Assembly: GCF_001039355.2 (NCBI RefSeq)
Contig: NW_019774547.1
Span: forward strand, 498,001-550,890
Origin: Lingula anatina
Lineage: Eukaryota > Brachiopoda > Lingulata > Lingulida > Lingulidae
Reading direction: 5' to 3'
DNA: 52,890 nt
Within the stretch, counting starts at the first letter, position 1, and each line of letters opens with the position of its first letter. Made by a program: the position numbers and the translations under genes. This document shows, one piece after another, positions 35,507-48,400 of this stretch. A model generated the notes under the pieces. It had not been told where the DNA came from, made no database searches, and worked only from the letters and a program-made list of their open reading frames with translations.

Positions 35507-35815
35507 GAGAGTGATTCAGTTAAGTAAATTTTCCATCTAAGCAGTTTATCCAAGCAGGTAAGCCTGCATAAGTTAATAACCTGAGAAGTCTTTTCCCACA
35601 AGTGGCCTCCCATGAGGAATGTCCATACAAGCCCACAAAAACGGTCTCTCCCACAAGTACCTCCCATTAGGAGTATCCATTTGTAGCCCCACAAGTTGGA
35701 TAGCTTCCCATAAGTGTGGTTGGTACTAACAAGAACCTCACAATGAAAAACGGACCTAAAAACCTCACAATTGGCACTGGAGCAGTATGTCTGTTTGTCT
35801 GTCTGTCTGTCTGTC
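35507..35815. repeat. Interspersed repeat with TGTC array, related to 22063-22160
   Basis: Contains two roughly 60-bp tandem units marked by cccacaagt and tcccat(g/t)agga, a cctcacaat motif pair, and a final (tgtc)n run. Phrases are shared with the block beside the tetramer array at 21903-22160. Confidence 0.5.
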
Positions 35816-35970
35816 CGTGTGAAATCAATGTCACAGTTTCCAGTCCTGAAACTCTGCTGTTACATGTACATCAGCTCAAGTACATCATCACCCTTAGATA
35901 TTTTTAATGAGACAGCATTATCTCATACCATGACAGCTAGAAAATATTTATTTTGGCATTATCTGAGCAG

Positions 35971-37165
35971 ATTCTCACATACTGAACTCTCTTAAAAATG
36001 CTTTTCCTCCAAACAAAAATATCTTGGCCACTGCTGAAGAAAAATCATGTCAGTAAGAATTTGATGAATGTGCTACATATTTGATTTTGTAATTGACTTC
36101 TACAGAATGTTTTCAGAAATGTCCATGGTCTTACTCCCAGAGATTGTATTACTACAGAAGCTGTCAGGAAAGCCTTGGAAACCTCCAAACCCGAGAAAAC
36201 TGTACCGTCTTCACCACAGGTAGATTGTTTGTAGGAATTTATTTCAGTAATTTAGGTCTACGGGCTGTATCGCATTCTGTAATTTATGAATCTAGTAATG
36301 TATATAGATCAAAAGTGTTCTTTTGATACAGTCTAAATGTGCTTTTATTAAAGGCTTATGATTTTAATACTCACAGGTGTTTTGATGTCATTTGACACCT
36401 TAGTCTGCGCTGATGTCTAGAGATGATGTTAATGACCATGTAATATATCCGGGAATATTTTTTAAAAACTCTTGAAGTAAAACCATAATGTAGGACACAT
36501 ATATCCCTTCACCTGACATAAAAACAACTAAAACTTCCATGAATGGCAAAAAATAAATTCATGTGCAGTCATATTTGCGTTAAAAACAATAAAATGAAAC
36601 AAGGATTGCTCAACAGCAATTTATTGAAGATGACAAAACGGCAAAAGATCACGTGTTGAGACCATCAGTACTGTAGGACCTCCTGGGTTTTTGCAGGTCA
36701 TGTCGCAGGTGCCCCGTTACAACCGTCTAGTACTGCTCCCTACTGGGCTAACGAGAGATCAGAAGAGACAGCTGGAGAAGTGCGCCAAGCTTCTGAATGC
36801 AGGTCTTGCCACAGACTTCAGTCTTGAAGGTGAGAGTTAATGATGTATTCTGAACAGGTATATCTCACTGAGACTCTCAGAACTTGGTCTTCAGCTGCAC
36901 ATCCTCCTTAATTGTATTTTTTATTTAAAGAAGAATTCTAAAAAATATATATAATTAAGTACCTTAACCTTACATAAACAATAGCAGTATCTACCTAATT
37001 GTTGCTTATTCAGATATTTATTCTTTGTTGTAATAATATAAGAGTGTGGTATTTTAGTGACCCATGTGGTGACAACAGTGAATGCTGAAGGCATGTGTCC
37101 CAGAACTATGAAATATTTACAGGCAGTGCTCACTGGAAAGTGGGTGGTGAACTTTGAGTGTGAGT

Positions 37166-37231
<66 letters not shown>

Positions 37232-37329
37232 TATCTCATTATTACCAACATATTTCCCATAACAAAGTATTTTCCTACCTGTAACATTATATATTTCCTA
37301 TTACAGGGGTTTCCCTAAATCTTAACTAT

Positions 37330-37361
<32 letters not shown>

Positions 37362-38518
37362 TTTTTCCTTTTTTTTTTTTTTGGGGGGGGGGTATTAAAA
37401 TTGTTTACAGGGAGTTTCCTGTGTGTAGGACATTTTTATTTAATACAACAGGGGTTCTCATGTATTGTGGACATTATATATTGCGTGTTATTAATTTACA
37501 AGTATTTATATTAATCTGGAACATAATATATACTTATAATATATAATTGGGTGTCCTTATTTCTTAAACACTTTTTTTTTTTGCTGTAACAGGGGTTTCT
37601 CTGTGTCTGGAGTACAAACACCATGTGTGTGAGGAAGCCTTTGAAGTACCAGGGAGCAGCACCAACCCTGACTCCCAGGCTCCAAGGCTGAGCAGGTTAA
37701 ATGCAGAAAGACAGGTAAATCTCACGCAGACTCTCAGGGTGCTCGTAATTTTTTTAGCAGAATAAGATTCTTAGCTTAGCTTCTAAAAATAACTAGTCTA
37801 TTTTAAGTGTGGTTATTCACAGCAAAAGTTAAGGTAAGTTTCATGTAAATGACGATTGTTTAACTATCATTGAATATACATGTCAGGCCCATAGCCAGCA
37901 ATTTCAAAAGGGGGGGTTCTTTTTCTGAAAAAGTGGACCTTTTCCTATAAAAACTTCTTGTACCTAGATCAAATTTTACCCAGAGTGGACCCCCCCCCTC
38001 CCCCCAGGCTACTGGCCTGCATGTAGCCATCATAAAACTATAATGATTAAACCATAGGAAAAGACATAGTAGAAAGAATATTGTGTTCAAGTCTGATTCA
38101 TAGAACAAGAAAAATTGGGGGAAAAAAGGAGGAAAGAAAATATACAATTTCATGTAATTTTACTTATCTTTTTCAGCTTCCTGGCTTATTCAATGGCTGC
38201 CATTTCTTCTTCCATGGCACATTCACCTATCCCAGTCCCTCCAAGGATGACCTTGTCCAGTTGGTCAAATACGGTGGGGGTGTTGTCTTGGCCAGAGAGC
38301 CCAAACTAGACACCCTGGACAACCTGGACAATACTGTCCCTTACCACGCCAAACTGGACACTGACCTGGCCAACTGCGGTCACTACATTGTCCAGGATAA
38401 GGTAGCAGAGGATGCTGGGAAGAGTTCCGAGGGTAGCAGCTCACGGCTGCGTAGAGTCAGTGCTGCCTGGGTGATGGATTGCGCAGCGCGTTTCTGCTTG
38501 TTGGACACAGAGGGATAA
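35971..38518 (+). CDS. BARD1: BARD1-like tandem BRCT protein, C-terminal exons
   Basis: Exons: 35971-36052, 36117-36219, 36697-36829, 37058-37159, 37593-37714, 38177-38518, all phase-compatible. The stop is TAA at 38516-38518. BRCT1 runs from YNRLVLLPTGLT through VTHVVTTVNAEG to GKWVVNFEW (its signature Trp is made across a splice junction) and VCEEAFEVPG. The linker APRLSRLNAERQLPGLFNGC and BRCT2 (FHGTFTYPSPSKDDLVQLVK, GGGVVLAREPK, AAWVMDCAARF) follow the BARD1 C-terminus step by step. In animals BARD1 pairs with BRCA1 as an E3 ubiquitin ligase, and its BRCTs read damage-marked chromatin. Here no RING or ankyrin exons are found upstream; another gene ends 2 kb away on the same strand. The first two exons are unconserved and less certain. 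It may be a truncated paralogue or a split locus. Confidence 0.8.
37169..37230. repeat. (TC)n-(CA)n microsatellite
   Basis: Begins ten bases after the donor of exon 37058-37159, so it forms the 5' part of that intron. A (TTTA)n run (37327-37362), poly-T and poly-G follow. Confidence 0.95.
37884..38019. mobile_element. MITE family B, copy 2
   Basis: Starts caggcccatagccag and ends caggctactggcctg, inverted ends. The interior has tacctagatcaaattttacc and poly-C, matching the copies at 3024-3171 and 24249-24362. It lies in the last intron of the BARD1-like gene. Confidence 0.7.
38177..38518 (+). CDS. BARD1: Terminal exon: BRCT2 of the BARD1-like gene
   Basis: A single 342-bp exon encodes LPGLFNGCHFFFHGTFTYPS through the stop, 113 residues. 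The conserved core Gly triplet (YGGGVV), the TVPYHAKLDTDL segment, and the Trp of SAAWVMDCAARF are all present. A Ser/Gly-rich insertion (EDAGKSSEGSSSRLRR) sits before the last helix. Confidence 0.88.
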   Translation, partial: LPGLFNGCHFFFHGTFTYPSPSKDDLVQLVKYGGGVVLAREPKLDTLDNLDNTVPYHAKLDTDLANCGHYIVQDKVAEDAGKSSEGSSSRLRRVSAAWVMDCAARFCLLDTEG

Positions 38519-38710
38519 AGCTAGGGTGGAAATGACACAAGTACTTCAGAGGGAAAGTTGGTCTTGATTTTTACGCAAAACTTTGCTCTACTTACATTTT
38601 GAGAAATCCACAGCTTATGATAGCCCACTAGAATAGAAAAACAGATAGTCTATAGAAATTAAAGCCTTCTGGATTTATTTGGAAATCCTGGTGTTTGGGT
38701 GTTAGATTTA

Positions 38711-38924
38711 GGGTGCATTCCCATAGATTTTAGAACGATCTATCCCCGTGGGGAGTCTCACTAGATTACTGTCAGATAATCCAGCTTAAATGTCCGTCTC
38801 GCCTACTACAAGCTGTGAGGGGGTAATTAACTTTCGTGCCCACTCGGCTGACAGCTATTTAGCATGAACCCCCAGGGAGTTAGGTCAATCAAGTTGGATT
38901 GATCTGATCTCTGGAAATGGGGTC
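38711..38924. mobile_element. MITE family A, copy 2, TTA target duplication
   Basis: Starts gggtgcattcccatagattt; the other end, reverse complemented, reads gaccccatttccagagatca. TTA flanks both sides (38708-38710, 38925-38927). Opposite orientation to copy 1. It lies about 190 bp after the BARD1-like stop codon, within the likely 3' UTR. Confidence 0.85.
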
Positions 38925-39344
38925 TTATTCCCCCAGGAACCTCATATAGAGTTGTGTGCCCTATGGGCTTGCAGTTATGATAATTTTTTTTTTTTTTAAG
39001 GGAGTTTATCTCTGGATCTTAAATACAAGTCATTTCTTTTTTGTTACAGAACAAACAAATATTTCATTTCGTTTGACTGCTCCAGTTTATCTTGGTTCAA
39101 AGTAGACTAATTTTTCTTTTAAGTTAAGACCAGAGTTGAATCTAGAGTTATTTGGTGTAATACATATATGTCCCTTGAACTTGTCGTAAAGACAGATTAC
39201 CAGAAATTTCATTTATCCTAAGTCATTTTATTCTTTTATAGAAACTTAGTTCTATGTAGAAATAAGCACAAGTAGCAGAGAACTTGTAGAAAGTTCTCTT
39301 ATTCATAGTCCAAATTCTGTTTTATTCTGCATCAGCTTAAGGTG

Positions 39345-39541
39345 CGATCATACTAGGTAGTTCAAACTAAGTGCATGGGGACTCTCGCTGAATGCAATCA
39401 GATTGAAAGATTAACACGCCTCCTCCTGGCATTGAGTTGCATACAGAAAAGAAACGAGTACGATGGAAACAGATGTGGCTTATCTGATTGCATTCAGCAA
39501 GAGTCCCCACAGATTTAGTTTGAACTGCCTTGTACGATAGT
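39345..39541. mobile_element. MITE with roughly 60-bp inverted repeats
   Basis: Left arm gcgatcatactaggtagttc then aaactaagtgcatggggactctcgctgaatg. The right arm is its reverse complement with few changes (cattcagcaagagtccccac, agtttgaactgcc). The 80-bp centre is unique. No clear target duplication. A distinct family from A and B. Confidence 0.75.
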
Positions 39542-39954
39542 TTCATTGTGAACCTGAATTGGTGTTTTTTTTTTTTTTACGATAAAGCAATCAAGACAAG
39601 TATTTTGTTTTAATTAAGATATTATTTTTAGTTAAAGGTAACCTGAAAATGCTATAATCTAGCAGATGATTGTAAAGCACAAAAATTCACTATTAAACTA
39701 TACAACTGATGAAAAATTATATGATTCCTGCAGTTACTCATTCCTTTAATGCATCTATCGGTGTCAAGGCAAGTTTGTTGAGTCAAATAAGAAGTAAAAA
39801 TGAACTAATTTGAGATTTGCTCTCTTGTTCCTTCTATTGTGTACGTACCAAGTACACCAGTCAACCTGTAGTAGAGATACATTTCTCGTGCTAGATAAAA
39901 TGCCTTGCCAAAAAATTGTTTTAAACTTTGTTGAAGACAAAATGGTATCGTGTT

Positions 39955-39960
39955 AATAAA
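39955..39960 (+). terminator. Candidate polyadenylation signal of the BARD1-like gene
   Basis: AATAAA followed about 40 nt later by a GT-rich element (gccgtggtggtggtttg). If used, the 3' UTR is about 1.45 kb and includes two MITEs. Inferred from position and motif only. Confidence 0.4.
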
Positions 39961-39999
39961 AACTTGTTATGCTTGCTACATTCTATGTGTTCTGCCGTG

Positions 40000-42487
40000 G
40001 TGGTGGTTTGATCAAATGTGGCGGTGTGAAAAGTAAACATTGGATCGATGTGCATAAATTCCAAGGTTGGCCACTGTGTTAGTTGTGAAATGGCTGCAAA
40101 ATTTGATTTGCTCGGATGTGCTAATACGCACTGATGTGGTCCTGATTTTTTATTTGTTTATGTATTTTATTTATCTTTGTGTGTGTGTGTGTGTAACTAA
40201 AACTCATAATGGAGGTGGGGGCTATTAAATTCCACGGAAAGTAACAAAGTATTATAGATAAAAGACTCATAATAAAACGATAATTATAGCCCTTTTCGAT
40301 GGGAACCCCATTGTAAAAAGGCCTGAAAGAAGCCTCAGTGATTAACTTCAAGTCATAGTATGGTGTATTTCCTTAAAATTTAATATGCATAGAAACTCGA
40401 TGTTGTCAATGATTGTCTTATTTAAGAAATGCATTTTTTTTTCAAGGTTTTGGCAAGAAGACGGCCATTGAAAGATGAACGATTTAGCATTTTTTTGATT
40501 TTTTTTTATTTAAAATAACACATCCCCCTCTCTCCACTTCCAACGCTCCAATTGTCATTTTCAAACAATATTATCTTTAACAAAATTTGCAATATTTTAT
40601 AATGCCAAAAAAAAAAAAAAAAGATAAGCATGGATGAATAAAAATCATCGACCGTCTCTTAATCCTTATGACATAAATAGATTATATGATTGATAGATTA
40701 TATGATTGATGATTGATAGATCATCCAATATTTTCATCAGTAACGCCTCAGAAGACGGACATACGGTGTCATACGCCATTAGTTACATAGAAGTAAATCC
40801 CGACATAACGGTCGTATACCTTAAGGTTGTACCGTACCTATTACGTGCCACGACCTATTTTTATTCTTCCCACTTCGTATTACCCTCGCGGTTTGTACTT
40901 CTTTGCTGCATATATACACGCTATCGTGGTCGACAGGTTTTTGTATGTATGAATATTAATTTGATTTTGAAAGTTTCTTTTGGGACTCCGATCAGTAACA
41001 TGTGTTACGTGAAACTGATTGTCCCTAAGGTCATCCGTATTCCTGCGTCTTTCAAGATGGTATTTTTCTGAGGAAGAGGAGAAATGTTTACCTTGGCGTT
41101 TTATTTCGCTCTGATTGCCATGTTGACGAGCTGTGACATGCAGCCAGAAAATTAAGGTTTTGTCCTTTGGTCGTACTAACGTTTTAATGTAACAGACTGA
41201 GCTTGCCAGACACGAGATGCTGTCAGCAATAATGTTTGCGCGAGGCTGGGGGTGGGGGTGGGGTGGGTGGGAGTGGGTGGGGGGTTAAACTTCCCTTCCC
41301 TGTCCATTTATTTCAGGCATATTAAGCGGGAATAGAGGGATAATAGACCCGTCCTGCTACTTGTGTTTGTATATTCTGGTTTTATGTTTCATATTTTTCT
41401 CTTTTAAACCCTTTGCATAGCTGTTAGAGAAAGTATGATTTACACAGAGCGTAGAGGAACAATGAGAAAACTACTGTGCTCGCTGACAACATAGTTGTAT
41501 GACAGGTGCTTTTATTTCATTTCCCTATATAATCCCACCTTTCTCCAAGGGATAACTGCAGGGGCTCAAATTTTGATGACAAGTAAATATATCAGAGTAT
41601 CAAGAGAGGAGATGGGAAGAAACGGGAAAAATTTTTTGCGGCTTATAATATACAAATATCATGCGATGTGCGCATGCACCAGTATCGTTAACGTCGGTGT
41701 TTAAAACTAATGGAAAATTACATTGATAAATTATTTGGTTAACACTGGGGGGAAATACATTTTGCTACATTCTTTCGGGAAATCACCGTACATATACGCA
41801 TTTTATCACAACTAAGCATGACATTAAATAAAAAATCCTTCCCACTATTTCATTAAATTTCACATATTTACATTGTGCTTGAATAAATGAATGAGCTAAT
41901 GAATGATTTTTTTTTTAGCCATCTTCTGAAGGTAAATAAATAGATAAATGAAGGGTGCATAGGTCTATATAGTCGTAAGGAATCAATCAATGACATAGAA
42001 ACTTTTATGTTCATGGTAAAAGATAAACTGAATCTTCTGTAAAATAACAAAAAAGAAACAATATCATTCTAGGGTGTTAGAATGAACGCAGACCTATTTA
42101 TCTATTTCTTGCTCACAAACGACGACAACGGCCATATGCTTATGAAGTATTACCTAGCCATGGACGGTAGGACTTCTGCGGTTTGAGTCGTACGCATGCT
42201 GATATGACAGAAATAAGTCGTTCAAGACCAGAGCATTATACTGGTAGTAATTTAGAAAGTATACCTCCTTTGGCTCAAGGCGGAGGGAAATTTATGCTGA
42301 ACTGAACGAAGGCAGTTAATAAGTAAAGAAGTTCCGCTTGCCTACATGCCAAGGTACCTTTAGCCCGGGGATAAATACCACAGCGCATTGAGAACACGCA
42401 AGGGTCACTATATCCAACGTATATATATACATACATAACAAACATCACGGGCTCGAGTATAAGTTTTGAAAGAGCAAAACGATCGTT
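40000..42487. other. Intergenic region upstream of the receptor gene
   Basis: Contains a (TG)n tract at 40177-40194, an A-run near 40605-40622, a short GATA/ATTG-type repeat near 40682-40730, and a G-rich run near 41247-41285. A 121-residue frame at 40706-41071 shows no recognisable domain. A TATA-like string (gtatatatatacat) at about 42419-42432 lies 55-70 bp before the receptor ATG. Confidence 0.45.
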
Positions 42488-45400
42488 ATGTTCGGCCTGT
42501 ACGTTTTACAAGCCTGCATGGTTGGTGTCCTGACAAAAGATGTCTACATAGGCGGTATCTGGGACGAGGTACCCGGAGACCCCAACTCCTATATGTATGG
42601 GCCAGCTGCCATGGCGCTGGAGGATATTAACAACAAACCGGATATACTGCCCGGATACAACCTGCGGATAGTTTACAAGAACACTACAGTAAGTTAATCC
42701 ACATAATGGGCTTCACGGTGTAGTGGGCATTTAAGGCACATCGTTAAGTTTTAAATTTACAAAGATATCCAACACCACATTCCCGAGTCACTTTCTCCGA
42801 ATAAAAAAACTTTATTGGTTCATTTTTATGAAAATGTGATTAACAATAATATGAACCACAGTCATATTATTACTTGGAATCTGGACATTTTGTGAATGAT
42901 GCTCTTTCCCTTCCCCCATTTTTACGCATTTGAACTGAATCCTTCTGTAGTCTATTATCAGTTATACATGTAAAATCTCACCCACTGTACAATAAATTTC
43001 CAATACACCATTAAATCCTTGTAATGTAGATGGGCTTTACCAAACATACCATGAAGAAACATATTTCAAGCTCAAATTGTTTGAACAGATATTTTTTTCC
43101 TGAAGATGCCTCAAATTTAACTCCATTTGACGTTTGAGCCAATCTTACTTAGACATGATTCAGGTTACAGTTCAGCTACACAATGGCATTTAAATTATTG
43201 TTGCATCTTATTTAAATTACAAATTATGAACCACTCCCTGTTTTAATGCGCCCATTTAAGCCAAAGGTGTCGCATAACATGGAAATGAACCAAATGAGAC
43301 AATTTTTGCTCTGGGAACACCAACAAATTAAAACTTAAGACTTCAAGGATTAAGGCAATATATATTCTCATTGGTTGTAACGAAGTTGCATGTGAAGCCC
43401 TTCTTCCCACCAGATAATACAGTATACGATAATCGAACGCAATTACGTCCCATTGGTGCAATGGGACGCCGTGCGTTGCTATATAGGGCAGTCACATCTG
43501 AGCAGTTTCACGCTCTGTTGGTGCAATCGGGCCCTGTTGTGCACAGGGTGATTAAAAATCTGGTCGTATTTTCAGACTACCCTCTACCAGGACCACAGGT
43601 TAATTTTTCTTCAGTGCAAGCGGAGAGCTGGTATAGTGTCACGAACTAGCACATTTAGTAAAAAATCAATCTGTGACCCATGTAGAGGATATTATCAGAC
43701 TATGTCGTACGACTTGTGTAGCTTAAAACGCAACCGGGCCTGTAAATTGCTCTTGCTTTGTTCTGTTTTATTTCATTCCATTCTGTTCCGTTTTATAATA
43801 ACGTTGCCATTACTTGTGACCCCTTCCTTTTATTCATGTCATAAAGATTTCAGAACATATATCAGAACCGCTTGCGCCCGATGGTAAACAGTAACGACAC
43901 TAAAAGAATGTAAATTGCCTCCGTCTGTCGATTTATAGACACGAAAATATGTCATCGTCATCATTTATCTGTCATCTGATGAACACTTTTGGCCAAAGTC
44001 TGGTTGTATGCTAATTAATGACTTATACATGTACTGCGGATAGCCACGGGAATAAAACGCTTTATTCGTTCAAAGATTGGCAAGAAGACCTCGCAAAAAT
44101 TTTGCAAAATCTCATAATATTGTTTTTAAACATAACCCGTTTTTTGTTGTTATGAAACACCCATAATATGCTGCTGACATGGAACACTACAGGTTCAAAG
44201 TTGACTACAATTTTGTATATAAGTTTCTAACAACTATCAGTTTACAGCTCCTTTTAAAAATTGTATAAAAAGGGTCCCCTGGGATCTTCCAGGCACCAAT
44301 AATGGTGTTTTTGTGTGGAGTAGCTGGCCTGTAACTTGTAAAATTAGGCCTACACAATGCATATTAGACCTTTACATGTACATTGGTCCCAGTACAGCAA
44401 TTCTTTAAATGATGCTGTCACACAGAATCCAATGTCATAACATTTTCTTTTCTTAAGCTCCCCAAAAATGTGTCTTTGTATCACGTGGGCACAGCGCTGG
44501 AGAAGCTGGAAGAGCTTCTGAACGCAAAAAACGACCCGCCGGTCATGCTGCTACTGCATCATGGGAGCTTCACGGAGACGGAAGTATTGGCGGAAATTAC
44601 CGGAAGTAGGAAGATGATTCAGGTAGAAAACGATAAATGTTGATAAATAATTCGGTATTGCTAATATATTTTTCAAGTTTACAACTTTTACAAGTATCAG
44701 CAAGATTTCAGGCAATTTGTGCGCGAAAATAATCTTCTTTTTATCGCCATTGCTATTTAAAATAAGCTTATCTTATAAAATGTCACGCTTGTTTGCAATT
44801 ATTTCTAATGAAGACCTATTTATTTTTTTAAATCAAAGTAGTAAAAATCTACTATTTAGAAAATAATTGAAATCAAACTCCAACTTCTTTAAAAAAAGCT
44901 ACCTACTCCATCACATCTGTGTAAAACATAAAATACAATACACAAAACTCAAACATTTAACAAAGACCAATGACACCACGTTTGTTTTTATTCCCCAGAT
45001 CTCGACTTTCAGCTTCTCCGCCTCCCTCTCCGACCGGATAAAGTATCCGTATTTCTATCGTACCATAGGATCTTTGGTGGATACTGTGCAGGAAGAGGAA
45101 GCGTTTGTCAGCCATTTTGGCTGGAACAGAGTCGGCATTCTTAGCTCAACGGGAGGGTCGCATAAAGCGGTAAATACCAATGTTTTATTTAGATTTCGTA
45201 TGATAGAACTAGGTAATAATGTGGTTAAAATTAGATATGCATACTTGTTCAATAAAAGTTAAAATTTAGGTCAATCATAAATTAATGGATATGTGACTGA
45301 ATGAATAAAGTAACAAACGAAAAAATAAATGGCTGGATTATTAATCAAAGGGTGAGCAACTTCATGGTCGGTTAATTAAATCTTATATCGGGCAGACAGG

Positions 45401-48400
45401 AAGAAAAAGGAAAAGCAAATCATCATGTATACATTTATGTGGTATAATCGAGTATATCCTTTCAGATGACTAGTGAACTGGACATCATTCTCCGAGAGAA
45501 GAACATCGACGTGTATACAGTGTTCTTCACACCTGACACGATTCCCCAGGCAGTGGCTAAGTTGAAGGTTAGCACAGCTAGCCGTCATATGTGTAACCTG
45601 AGAGCAGCACGTTGACCCCGTTAACTTTATTTGGGGTTTTCTTAAATTATAGCACACACGGAGACTACGAATAAATGCAATGGCGGGGACTTTTAACCCT
45701 ACTACATGTTGTAACTCCGTAGACTGTGCCCTAAAACGTTTCGAATCTACTCTCTGACCACTATTAGTATATGTTGCAAAATTATTGTATATTGTATACT
45801 GTTTTAGATGCTCCTGATGTATCAGAGGGTAGGCTACTGGTAGGCCTATGTCGAAAACCCATCTATGCCTGAAACCGTTTTTTTTTTTTTTAAATGCAGA
45901 CAATATTAGCGTAGTTTATAAAACGTTATGTGTTTGCCGGGTATCTACTGAAATAGTGCCCGTGTCTGAATAAAGCCGTTAATCTACCATAACGTGGCCA
46001 TAACGGCCATGACGTTTTTTTTTTTTTTTTTTTTTTTTTATTTGTAAAATTATAGTAATGTTATAATTACGTTATGTGTTTGCTGGGGTATCAAATGCTC
46101 CTTTTGATATTTAATATTCCATGTTCCTTTTTTCAGAAGAAGACAGACCTACGCATATTTTTGATTCACAGTCCGTCCCCTAGAAAACAAGACATAATGG
46201 AAATATTTTGTGAGGTGCAATAATCGTTTGACAAAACGTGCCATATCTTATTATACAATTACGCGTGCTACCCCTACACTTCATTCGAAGATCTTCTTAG
46301 AGAAAAAAAATGAATAAATACAGATATGTTGATTTATGATACTACTAAAATGACTATTTAAAGTTTCAATGATTATCAACGTCAATGCCAGCAATTTTAA
46401 TAATATTTAAATTGTTGTGTATTGAAATACTTGATTTGATTTTATTCATTTTATTTCAAACATTAGGTCTACAAACAGGATCTATACGGAAAAAATTACG
46501 TGTGGTTGGCCCACATACAGCGCTACAATAACGTGTGGAGCGAGGTGACGGAGGCCATCACGAGCCGGAAGTTGACGTGCACTCCGCAGCAGATTGTGAC
46601 ATCAATGGAGGGAACATTTAAAACGTACCGCATGAATGCACAACAAGCTTTTGCTGCACAGAGGGTATTCAAAACCGGGATTTCGGGAGAGGTGAGACGA
46701 TATTTGTGATCTACATTCAAGTTTTCGGGAAAAAGTGGGAATGTTTAGTATCAGTGCCAAACAAAGTTTGTTACATTGTCACGAATTTTGATGCTTACTG
46801 ATTGGTTGAGAGGCAGTCACGTGAGGTAAGTCACTTTTATGAGTTGGCCTCCTTGTCAACTCACTCCCGCTTCTCGGATGCAAATGGCCACTGCATCAGC
46901 TTGATATGTTATCATTAAGTTGTTCATTATTCTTTTAAGACAGTTTGAGATTATCTTTTTTTATATAATTAGATTCCGTGAATATGTAACAAAGCCGTTT
47001 AGGACTAGTGTTTTGGCATTGAACCTTACTAAGACCCCATTCCCATAGATTTTAGATCGATTTATTTCTGTGGGGAGTCTCACTGTCCCGCCTACTAAGG
47101 GTGCATTCCCAGAGATTTAGATCGATCCAGAGATTTAGATTTAGATTCGACCTAACTCCCTGGGGGTTCACGCTAAATTGCAGTCAGCCGAACGAGCACC
47201 ATAGTTATTTACCCCCTTACAGCTTTTAGTAGGCGGGGCAGACGATTAAGCCGGCTAAGCTGACAGTAATATAGTGAGACTCCCCAAAGGGATAGATCAA
47301 TCTAAAATCTATGGGAATGCGCCCTAAGAGAAAACATCAGCGGAAGTAAATAATTTTTCATATATCATTTCTCTTAAAGTACCTGGTAATAGTGGGGCAG
47401 ATTTACTTCGGATCCTGAAATGTTTGAGCAACCCAGTAGAGTTTTGCAATCATGTTTCGCTGCTCCATCTCCCTTTGACAATCTTGGGCGTGCGCAAATT
47501 GAAATAAATAGGCCTACATTATTAAAAGGTGATTCAGATTCTATCAGTAGGAAAATCGTCCTTCTCTTGTTCTGCCCTTCAGCAAAACTGCAGAATAGCC
47601 TACCTTGTCGCATAATTTTCTGACTTATTCTTTCCATGAAGGTAAATTAACAAAAACTTTTTTTGCGAGAAAGCCCCTATTAAGTTCCTCGTTTGTATGA
47701 AGTGGGTGAAACTAAATCTATAGCACAAGTTTTTTTTTTTTTTTTTTTCAATGGGTAGTTAACGTTGAAAAGGTGAATAAGCGGTTTGCTTGGCTACTCT
47801 TGTGAAATGTGTCAAAGGGACTATGTTGTATATTATGTCGCCTAGCATCAGTTACAGCTTTGGGGTCATATCTTTGGGTCGTGTGATTGTTTGCGCATTC
47901 TTGTCAAAAATAATACATTTAACTTCGCCCTTTGGTGCATTATATCTTGAATAGAATTTCTTTACTATGAGTATTTTGTAAAAAAAAAAACTTTTCGATG
48001 AAATAGCATTTCTCCTCGTAATAATACTATTCTTATTTGGAAGAATTATAACTATAGAAGCAAAATTGTGTTTTCCCATGTATGTCAAAATGCAGATAAA
48101 AACTCACAAATCTCTTTTTTTTGTTTTGTTTCAGGAGCCCCATACAACCTGGCAGAGAATGGTCGCCAAGCCATGGTTTTTACCCAACGTCCCCCAAATC
48201 TTTTACCAGTTATCGTACGACACAGTGTGGGCGGCGGCTCTGGCTATACACAACACCATATCCAGGCTGCCGAGGTCCGCGGTGGATGGGGTTTCCTACT
48301 CGGAGCTTGAGACAGTCACAAACATACTTGACGCTGAACTGGCTAATATGACTTTCTTCGGTGCATCGGTGGGTGGATGTTGTTGTCCTTGAAACCATTT

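Noticed and set aside
35771-35995. Possible additional upstream exon of the BARD1-like gene
   Set aside because: Overlaps the TGTC repeat and lacks a convincing donor/acceptor pair.
40706-41071. 121-residue plus-strand frame
   Set aside because: No recognisable domain; the composition looks like chance translation of intergenic DNA.
45376-45903. 175-residue minus-strand frame
   Set aside because: Overlaps receptor exon 45466-45567 on the other strand and shows no domain.
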